The position numbers were made by a program, and so were the translations under genes. From positions 1,159,501 through 1,223,500 of the forward strand of contig NZ_CP045875.1 of assembly GCF_009649955.1 (NCBI RefSeq): a DNA stretch of 64,000 bases, given 5' to 3'. The notes beneath the pieces were generated by a model. The model saw nothing but the letters and a program-made list of their open reading frames with translations, was not told where the DNA came from and ran no database searches. This stretch comes from Heliorestis convoluta. GTDB taxonomy: Bacteria > Bacillota > Desulfitobacteriia > Heliobacteriales > Heliobacteriaceae. Positions 56,001 through 62,123 of the stretch are shown here, piece after piece; position 1 is the first letter of the stretch, and each line of letters opens with the position of its first letter.

Positions 56001-56667
56001 TTTTAACCAGCAGCTTTACGAGGCTGTGAATGAAGAACTCAATAAAGACGGACAAGACTCTCAAAAAGTCGATGAACTAACAGAGGAACTCGTAAAGCTA
56101 CATAATGAGCTCAAGAGCTATTCAGAGCGAAAACGGCAAGCACAACAATACAAGCAAGAGCTCAATTGGCTTTGGAAACAGCTACGAAAGATAGACGACA
56201 AAGCCATTGAAAGCCTCGAGGTACTCCGGAAAGACCAAGAAGTTCCTTTTCGCGAGGACATCTTCGCCAGGATTGTGGAGAGTGGAAAAATCTTCACCGA
56301 TGGCAAGATGGTCTATAAGCTCAAGCTGGGTCTTGAGTGGTCGATTGATTTTAAGAATGGAGATTACAAGAAACTCATCTCAGAGCAAAAAGCAGCCGAG
56401 CGCAGGGCGAAGAAAGAAGCCTTCTTAAAAGGGCCAGAAGTTAAAGCACTTTTAGAGTTTTGCCAAGAGCCAAAGCCTTTTTCAGAGCTCTTTAAGTTTA
56501 TGAATGGAATGCTGTCTATATCAGAATCGCATTTTAGAGAAACGGTGTTGAACGTTCTTTTAGAGCAAGGCAGGATGAAGAGGAAGTTCCCGGAAAAGCG
56601 CAACCGCGCAATGATGATTTATTATTCTGTGGAAGGGGTTGGGGATGAGGGAAGGGTTAATTTTTAG
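53032..56667 (+). CDS. Fused double large serine recombinase (module 4)
   Basis: This 1,211-residue paralogue of the protein at 34050 has the same length and layout: Ser41 (CRVSSKDEAITS), recombinase domain, zinc ribbon, coiled coil, linker, Ser596 (CRVSTDQLDQ), second recombinase domain, zinc ribbon (CGDCGSLIGHRR) and winged-helix-like C-terminus. Differences are scattered and mostly conservative, with no frame damage, so it is probably expressed or recently duplicated. It starts at TTG 53032 inside the right arm of the hairpin. Confidence 0.93.
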   Translation: MDQNEKRMWIQTLWEPIHEIKQSALESERQGIKVAAYCRVSSKDEAITSLKNQIDHYTLFIKNKANWKFVGIYFDAGASAANYKNRRGFQRLLRHCEEGKIDFILTKNVSRFSRNTEELLKIVKELKEWNIGIFFERENIDTSIEYNKFLLSTYSALAQKEIESMSELTRWGFEKQFMQGKPKYSRMLGYDVVKSNEESHLQINEKEAEAVRSIFNMFIKGLSLSEIARQLIQEGVKTSAGKDLWRGSTVKNILTNVTYTGNKLTRVRTKDIFTNKTSKGARDQILIENCHQPIISPEVFDLAQKRLEEIKPKEIAAKPKNKKALSGRMKCGHCGYRLSNYPTRGVNYWKCDPSDAGVCHFKSLKEEALRKMMLKAMQKKYDFQQPGLLQRLAKEIERINQDDHFEFLRLKYITEIELAKQEQILLDHHQDIDPMEQAYFAFEEKAAKLEDDRKYRNATIEWLQKINSVDEWLEKVTIEHLRSWVIEMTIYSTDDYRVYWVDDQQTMIGDCTPYGKAELRPKLVKEHEKMISKESITLPKEVDVSVDTNREVIKIEPSQSALSMKAIQSAKNVELMNPFQALGKPRLRTAAYCRVSTDQLDQKTSLKTQVAYYTYLILKDPTYEFAGIFADEGISGKSLKNRTELLKLLEECKAGNIDLILTKSISRFSRNTLDCLEMVRMLRSLQHPVYVYFEKENIHTKDPTSEMMISIFGSIAQEESIGLGESIAWGKRKYAARGIVKTGTLCFGYKFDKNKRWGIDEEEAKIVKRIYQDTLDGKSYNQIVKELTEEGIKSPKGKAKWYTSRIKAILENEAYRGNYVYQRTYTADSIEAKIVPNNGEFPQYFIEDHHEAIVSSSDWEKVQSILEERSEKFKNRNRKKYPKENLKNPAFVNAFTCGDCGSLIGHRRYVEKTYEMHSWICNLANKLYVANRCKAGRFQQKFIELNFMKTLLSIKRDKAFKKAMDELIKMTDLNQEELCLEEELQERIEFFNQQLYEAVNEELNKDGQDSQKVDELTEELVKLHNELKSYSERKRQAQQYKQELNWLWKQLRKIDDKAIESLEVLRKDQEVPFREDIFARIVESGKIFTDGKMVYKLKLGLEWSIDFKNGDYKKLISEQKAAERRAKKEAFLKGPEVKALLEFCQEPKPFSELFKFMNGMLSISESHFRETVLNVLLEQGRMKRKFPEKRNRAMMIYYSVEGVGDEGRVNF

Positions 56668-56756
56668 CACGAGGACTCCCTCAGATTTCCCTTGATATAA
56701 GTCTGCTTTAGAGCAATACTCTTACTGCCAAAATGAATGGGTTGGGGAGGGGGAAA

Positions 56757-56840
56757 ATGGTGATGGCCAGAGAGAAGGAAAGAAAACAACTGAAACCAAG
56801 TCTCACTCAAGAACCTGTACAAAACCCTGTGCCGATGTAA
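56757..56840 (+). CDS. 27-residue basic leader peptide (copy 3)
   Basis: ATG 56757 after GGGGAGGGGG encodes MVMAREKERKQLKPSLTQEP with end NPVPM and stop in the terminator loop. Compared with copy 1 the reading frame is kept despite several substitutions and small indels in multiples of three. Confidence 0.5.
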   Translation: MVMAREKERKQLKPSLTQEPVQNPVPM

Positions 56841-56866
56841 AAGTCAGCACAGGGTTTTTCTTTTTA
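56825..56866 (+). terminator. Terminator in leader (copy 3)
   Basis: CCCTGTGC pairs with GCACAGGG, then TTTTTCTTTTT. Confidence 0.85.
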
Positions 56867-56891
56867 TTTAAATAGGAAGGGAGTGTTTCAG

Positions 56892-57167
56892 ATGAGTACT
56901 GGAAGAGTGAAAACATTCATCGATGTGATTGAATTGCTCAAAAGCGGCCAGGGAGTAACCGATCACATTGTAGCGAGCATGGGGGCGTATCGAGAAGAAC
57001 AGTGCGCATTAACAGAAGAGACGAGAACAGCTTTTCAGATCCGGCAAATACCTGGACTTGAAGTTAAGGAGAACATGGTTTTGGTTTGCGACACCGGCAG
57101 ATACAAGATCACCAGGGTGAAGAGAAAGGGAGATATGTACTTAGAGGCTTTGGTTGAAAGGGATTGA
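56892..57167 (+). CDS. Unknown small protein of the recombinase array (copy 3)
   Basis: The 91-residue protein from ATG 56892 matches the one at 37909 but lacks two residues (a 6 bp deletion turns ELAPLKS into ELLKS), so the frame is kept. Context is identical: fused recombinase, leader peptide, terminator, this gene. Function unknown. Confidence 0.75.
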   Translation: MSTGRVKTFIDVIELLKSGQGVTDHIVASMGAYREEQCALTEETRTAFQIRQIPGLEVKENMVLVCDTGRYKITRVKRKGDMYLEALVERD

Positions 57168-57293
57168 ATTTAATAGGAATATGAATTGCGATAGTTAATT
57201 AACCACATTTTGACCGCCCTTGGAAAAGCGCATGCTCCAGAACGAAATGGTCTTTAAAACAAAAATACGAGATGGTGCAGGCACCTTCTCGCT

Positions 57294-57427
57294 AAAAACT
57301 CATACGAGTTTTTGTTCCTCGGGCTCATTTGAACTCGACCACGTATTAGCCGCATGTCGAGAGTAGCGACAAGCAGTTGATACATATCTTTTGACTAGAC
57401 CTTATAGCAACTCTGGGGAAATGTCAA
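57294..57427 (-). ncRNA. Candidate minus-strand small RNA (copy D)
   Basis: TTGACA (57427-57422 on minus) and the following 100 bases, with the CTCGAC/GTCGAG hairpin, match copy A. A perfect AAAAACTC/GAGTTTTT stem (57294-57313) would terminate it. The rest of 57168-57435 shows a GAGATGGTGC/GCACCTTCTC hairpin (about 57270) and no gene. Confidence 0.4.
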
Positions 57428-57435
57428 GGCTGGAT

Positions 57436-57540
57436 TTATGGTGAAAACACCAGATAAACGAAGAATACGATCATCGCCCATAAAGGTACGCTGATCAGAG
57501 TACCAACAAGTAAGCCCTTAAAAAATTTGAAGCCTTCCAA
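57436..57540 (-). CDS. 34-residue single-helix membrane peptide (copy D)
   Basis: TTG 57540 (GAAGGGG upstream on minus) encodes MEGFKFFKGLLVGTLISVPL followed by the same hydrophobic stretch as copy A, ending FSP. A longer frame exists upstream, but the conservation between copies starts at this TTG. Confidence 0.6.
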   Translation of the reverse strand: MEGFKFFKGLLVGTLISVPLWAMIVFFVYLVFSP

Positions 57541-57744
57541 TTCAAAAACCCCTTCTATGCTCTTACGTTTAGTTTGGCAAAAAACATGCTTTCCTAAACC
57601 AAACAAAGAGAGGGGTTGGTATGGTGAGGTGAAAAAGCCAAATCGTTTCAAGTGGTCAGAAAAATTCAAACCGTGAACAGAATCCACTACGGTCTATGGT
57701 GGGTTCTCCTAGTTGAACAACCCTGGTAAATCAATAGAAATTTG

Positions 57745-58740
57745 CTAATGCTTTTTATTGATTCGCTTAACTTCACGGTCAAAGTCGCTTTCAAATTTGC
57801 GGTCCTGAACAATCCTGAATTTTTCATACTCTGCTTCTGCTAGTTCTTTAGCAACTTTTGCTGAAACTTTTCCCGCATTATTTAATATCTCATAATCATT
57901 AAATTGTAGGAATGCATCAAGACGCTTGATCCAATCTACCATGTTCATTGGGACTTGACGCTCTGCTTGCAGTTCAGCATAGTCTAAGTACATTGTAACT
58001 ATTCTATTAAGTTGTTTTAACTCATCTTCTCTTAAATAATTCTTTGCAACACCCACATCGGATTTTAGAATCTTGCCTTCTGGTGCATTTTTCCATGTGG
58101 TTAACCCCATGTTTGGCTGACTACTATCTGCGCGTGAATTTATAATCTCTGCTGCGGTATGACCAGTAATAGCCCAATGAAGTTTATTTTGTACAGTGGC
58201 GTAAAAGTCTTTTGTTATTGAAGCATTAGGATCGTAATCAATAGAACATTGAGCGTAAATATCTGTAATTTTTTGATAAAATCTTCTTTCAGAAGCACGT
58301 ATTTCCCTGATGCGTTCCAATAATTCTTCAAAATAATCTTTACCCCAATGCTGGCCTTGCTTTAGCCTTCTGTCATCTAAAGCAAAACCTTTAGTAATAT
58401 ATTCACGTAATATTTCCGTAGCCCAAATACGAAACCTAGTAGCTTGATAAGAGTTTACACGGTATCCTACTGCTATAATGGCATCGAGATGATAAAATTG
58501 AGTTTTATAAGTTTTGCCGTCTTCTGCAGTATGTGCAAATTTTGCACATACTGAATTCTTGTCAAGTTCACCTTCGGCAAAGATATTACTTAGGTGTTTA
58601 GTTATAACGCTGCGATCAACACCAAAGATTTCTGCCATACGTTTTTGAGAAAGCCAAAGCGTTTCATCCCTAAATAAAACCTCAACCTTCATATCACCTT
58701 CCGAGGTGGTGTAAAATATAATCTCATGAGAATCAGTCAC
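57745..58740 (-). CDS. rhuM: RhuM family protein
   Basis: The 331-residue protein is assigned to GTG 58740, 9 bases after AAGGAG. It opens MTDSHEIIFYTTSEGDMKVE and has LFRDETLWLSQKRMAEIFGV, VITKHLSNIFAEGELD and RVNSYQATRFRIWATEILRE, typical of RhuM proteins of pathogenicity and mobile islands. The biochemical role is unsettled. It is inserted between the membrane-peptide block and the terminator of RBE-D, which are directly adjacent in copy A. The flanking 58801-59002 show nothing I can identify. Confidence 0.9.
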   Translation of the reverse strand: MTDSHEIIFYTTSEGDMKVEVLFRDETLWLSQKRMAEIFGVDRSVITKHLSNIFAEGELDKNSVCAKFAHTAEDGKTYKTQFYHLDAIIAVGYRVNSYQATRFRIWATEILREYITKGFALDDRRLKQGQHWGKDYFEELLERIREIRASERRFYQKITDIYAQCSIDYDPNASITKDFYATVQNKLHWAITGHTAAEIINSRADSSQPNMGLTTWKNAPEGKILKSDVGVAKNYLREDELKQLNRIVTMYLDYAELQAERQVPMNMVDWIKRLDAFLQFNDYEILNNAGKVSAKVAKELAEAEYEKFRIVQDRKFESDFDREVKRINKKH

Positions 58741-59002
58741 TCTATTGAACTCCTTCCCGTATTTAATCGTAATATTTACAATAGTTTTTAAGCAAAACAT
58801 AAATTTGTTAGATAATTAGTTTGACACTTTTTGCCATGTTCCTGCATGGTGGAATGAATAATACGGCTTAAATTTGATTATGGTGGTCCGAACTATTCGT
58901 TCTTAATTAGCAAAGATAATAGAATAGACTAAAGTTAGAGTTAAAGTTAGGCTGGATAGACATAAGCTATTAAATATGTAATAGGAAGAAACTCGTCACA
59001 AA

Positions 59003-59164
59003 GCTCATCACCTTAACTGGTGGTGGGCTTTTTTTTGATCTATAAAGCATACTCATGCACAACCATATTCCGGGCAAAAAAGGGCAAGATCAGCACTACA
59101 TATAGTGTCTTGGAGCAAATCTTGATACTAGATATAGTGATTTTATCCTTGGATCATCAAGGGG
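59003..59164 (+). other. Boundary element RBE-D
   Basis: A 162 bp element very similar to RBE-A: terminator GCTCATCACC/GGTGGTGGGC with T8, GATCTATAAAGCATACTC, hairpin CACTA/TAGTG, GATACTAGATATAGTG and the end CCTTGGATCATCAAGGGG. The middle variable part differs. It abuts the second unit of a fused recombinase gene (ALEHIRMLKG). Confidence 0.7.
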
Positions 59165-60469
59165 GCACTTGAACATATTCGCATGCTCAAAGGACTCCCC
59201 AACCCCGTGCATATCTTTTTTGAAAAAGAGAGCATCAACACAGAAGATGAAAAAAGTGAAATAATGCTAACCATATTAAGCACCTTGGCTCAAGAAGAAG
59301 CTAGAAATATTTCAGAGAACGTAAAATGGGGCTTCAGAAAGTTAGCCGAGCGAGGGATCGTGAAAGTACCGGGCTATCTCTTTTATGGATTCGACTCTGA
59401 TGAGAATGGGAACTGGATTATCAACGAAGAACAGGCGAAAGTGATTAGAAGGATTATCGATGAATACCTAAAGGGCCAAAGCTATAGAGCGATCGCCAAA
59501 GGTTTAACAGAAGATGACATATTGAGCCCCGGTGGCAAGAAAGCATGGAACGCGACAACCATAAAGGATATTTTGCGTTCAGAGAAAAATGTGGGCCATG
59601 TCACATTTCAAAAAACCTTCGTTACTGATTACCTTTCATCAAAGCGTAAAAGAAATGAAGGAGAACTGCCGCAATACATTATCGAAAATCATCATACACC
59701 CATCATTGAACAGGAAGTATATGAAGCGGTTCAGCAGGAGATGGAACGACGAAGAAATCATGAGAAAAAAGAAACGAGGCATAAAAGTGAATTCTTTAAT
59801 GTTCTTTACTGCGCTCACTGTGGAAGCCTAATGTGGCACAACTTTTCGAGTTCAAAAATGATAGATGGTAAACGAAAGAAGTACCATTACTGGAGATGTG
59901 CCGCAGCGTCAGGAGACGTATTTACGATAAAGTGTGAAGTAAAAAGTTACCGAGAAGAGATACTAAAACAAACCTTTATGACTATGCTAAAGGAAATGAA
60001 AGAAAACCCACAGCTATCCATTGAAGCAAAGGGAGCCATAAAAGAAATGGACCTCAATGAAGAAGAGCAAAAACACATGGACAATCTGCACCATGACAAA
60101 AAAGAACATTACAATGAGCTCTACAATATCGTTGAAGAACTAGGCGTTATTGATACCCAAAGCCCAGAGATACAGGAAAGGACAGACAAAATCATCGCCC
60201 TTGAAAAAGAGCTAGAAGGGTATAACGAAAGAATAGAAAAAGCGAAAGACATGCAAAAGGAGCTAGATTGGCTATTGGCAGAGTTAAGTCAACTCCAAAG
60301 AATCACAAAGAAGTCAAAATTCCGAGATGATATATTCCGGCGACTTATCAAACGTGGGGAAGTCTACGCAGACGGCCGCATTGTTTACGACCTTAGCTTG
60401 GGGATAAAATGGACGGCCTATGGCGCTGAGCAGAAGATGCCGAAAAGTAAGGATAGGAATAGGAAGTGA
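59165..60469 (+). pseudogene. 5'-truncated second unit of a fused recombinase (module 5)
   Basis: The frame enters directly from RBE-D with ALEHIRMLKGLPNPVHIFFE and continues undamaged through the recombinase domain, zinc ribbon (CAHCGSLMWHNF) and coiled coil to 60469. It corresponds to the C-terminal unit of the fused proteins but lacks the first ~115 residues of that unit with the nucleophile. TTG 59183 could begin a 428-residue product. Confidence 0.85.
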
Positions 60470-60478
60470 GGGGATTGA

Positions 60479-60532
60479 AAAAACCACCGAGTTAGCCTCT
60501 AGGGTTTAGATGGCTACTTGGTGGTTTTTTTC
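60479..60532 (+). terminator. Array-type terminator (module 5)
   Basis: AAACCACC pairs with GGTGGTTT around GTTAGCC/GGCTAC, followed by T7. No gene is visible in 60533-60770. Confidence 0.85.
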
Positions 60533-60770
60533 TGTATAATAGTATTAAGGTTATTAGGTACGCGATGTGTCAGAGAAAAATTAAGATGACTCGGTCCTGT
60601 AAGAATGGTAGCGGGGAAAGAAACACTGTTTTAATATGCCAAGAGGGAGGCAACTTCAGAAAAAACTCTCAAACAGAAGGATTTCAGATGTTTTCCAAAG
60701 AAAAAATAACCAAAGGAATATACACTATACATCAAGCTTGAGGCAACTTAAATTAATTGAGGTGAGAGCG

Positions 60771-61025
60771 TTGAAGTGGCAAGAAGTGCGTTCATTGTAT
60801 CCCAATCAATTTGTAAAATTACAAGTATTGAAGTCTCGGTTAGAAGGTACGCAGGAAATCATAGAGGACATGGCTGTAGTCGGTATGGTTCCAGATGCCA
60901 ATGCAACTCGTGAATTATTACAGTCAAAAGGCGAATATCTCGTGTATCACACCAGCCATGAGGAAATTGTCCTAAAGGTTCGTGGCGCCATTGGCTTGAG
61001 AGGAAAAGTAAGTTATGCAGATTAA
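60771..61025 (+). CDS. Small protein paired with aspartic protease
   Basis: TTG 60771 follows TTGAGGTGAG and encodes about 84 residues (MKWQEVRSLYPNQFVKLQVL to GAIGLRGKVSYAD). It overlaps the retropepsin-like gene by 11 bases. Such pairs occur in Firmicutes chromosomes, so this may be host sequence to the right of the array. Function unknown. Confidence 0.7.
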   Translation: MKWQEVRSLYPNQFVKLQVLKSRLEGTQEIIEDMAVVGMVPDANATRELLQSKGEYLVYHTSHEEIVLKVRGAIGLRGKVSYAD

Positions 61026-61164
61026 GTATCGTGACGGTTTATTGTTTGTGTCAATAAAGCTTGTTTATCAAGGTAGGTCTAAAGTAATTGATAATATGGT
61101 TATCGATACAGGATGTTGCTTCTCACCTAATTTGTCGGAACCCTTCTCACTGACAATATCGTGA
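61015..61164 (+). pseudogene. Retropepsin-like aspartic protease, cut by transposon
   Basis: ATG 61015 opens MQIKYRDGLLFVSIKLVYQG and reaches the active-site motif VIDTG, then changes after about 33 residues into unrelated sequence (CCFSPNLSEPF) and stops at 61164. Normal family members need about 100 residues more after the DTG motif. The break near 61113 coincides with the likely transposon end. Confidence 0.7.
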
Positions 61165-61301
61165 AAAACATAACGCCTACCTGCCACCTGCATGAGAGGT
61201 GAAGCGACACTCATTTTTACGGAACCGCCATTCAATGTGGATATTGTGAATAATGTGAATATCCCGCCAAGCCAAAAAAGACCTGGCGGGATTTGTATTG
61301 T

Positions 61302-62123
61302 TCAACCAATGCCCTGAACACCTCGTTGACGTGCCATATCTGCTAAGATACGACCAATCTGACTTTCTTCCACAATATCGGTTTGCGTCCGTTCGGCATC
61401 AAAGAGTGCCAATGTGCAAATGTGATTAATCATTCGAGGAATGCCTCGAGTGGAGGCATATATCTGTCGAATCGCTCCAGTTGCAAACAGAGGCGTTGTT
61501 CTTTGGGCAATCTCCATTTGGTGACGAATATAAGAAGATGTTTCCTCTTCATTGAAGCCATTAAGGTGATATTGAAGACTGACTCGTTGCGCAATGGCAT
61601 CGTAGCGATTTTTCCGCAAGGTAATTCGCAGTTCCGGCTGTCCGACCAGTATCAAAGATAATAGAGAGCGAGCATCCATACTGCTGTTCAAAATATATCG
61701 CAATTCTAGCAGCATGGCTGGCGTTACGTCTTGGGCTTCGTCGATGATCACGACCAGTTCTTTGTCGCGGGCAACTTGGGCCAGTCTTTCTTGAAAGCGA
61801 CGCTTTGCTTTGGTTACACCAAAAGGGACTTCTTCCCCAAGGTGTCGAAGCATCGATTCGTAGAAGTCACGAGGTTTCATATCAGCTTGACAGAGATAGG
61901 ATACAGAAAAGCGCATTGTGTCTAAACTATCTACCAGTTGTCGAATCAAAGTAGACTTACCACTACCTACCTCTCCTGTTAGCACACCCAAAATACGACG
62001 CTCCACCATAAGTTGAAGACGAGCAAAGCCTTCTCGGTGAGCAGCAGATTGGAAGAGTTTGTTCGAAGATAGCTCTCGAGAAAAGGGGTCTACGGTTCCT
62101 TGCAGAGTTTGTACTTCCATCAT
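61302..62123 (-). CDS. ExeA/TniB-like AAA ATPase of transposon
   Basis: The 273-residue ATPase starts at ATG 62123 after AAGAGGTG (GTG 62132 overlaps that site). Walker A is GEVGSGKST (about 37-45), Walker B LVVIIDEAQD (about 113-122), with sensor TRGIPRMINHI. It resembles ExeA/TniB ATPases that select targets and activate DDE transposases. It overlaps the transposase gene by about 160 bases, an unusually long overlap. Confidence 0.9.
   Translation of the reverse strand: MMEVQTLQGTVDPFSRELSSNKLFQSAAHREGFARLQLMVERRILGVLTGEVGSGKSTLIRQLVDSLDTMRFSVSYLCQADMKPRDFYESMLRHLGEEVPFGVTKAKRRFQERLAQVARDKELVVIIDEAQDVTPAMLLELRYILNSSMDARSLLSLILVGQPELRITLRKNRYDAIAQRVSLQYHLNGFNEEETSSYIRHQMEIAQRTTPLFATGAIRQIYASTRGIPRMINHICTLALFDAERTQTDIVEESQIGRILADMARQRGVQGIG

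Larger units (their letters stand above)
52070..57167 (+). repeat. 5.1 kb duplication of 33089-38190
   Basis: The block from the 3' part of recombinase 2 through the fused recombinase, leader peptide, terminator and small protein repeats 33089-38190 nearly without gaps (constant offset of 18,981 up to the first fused-gene leader, where one extra T is present). Protein differences are few. It marks a recent duplication or second acquisition, truncated on its left by RBE-C. Confidence 0.9.

Noticed and set aside
39860-60469. Trans-splicing or cassette joining of a common recombinase 5' part to the truncated copies
   Set aside because: The copies are cut at four different codons and the boundary element end does not enter in the same frame, so a single common 5' part could not serve them.
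30645-60469. CRISPR array or diversity-generating retroelement as explanation for the repeats
   Set aside because: No short regular direct repeats with spacers, no cas genes and no reverse transcriptase are present.
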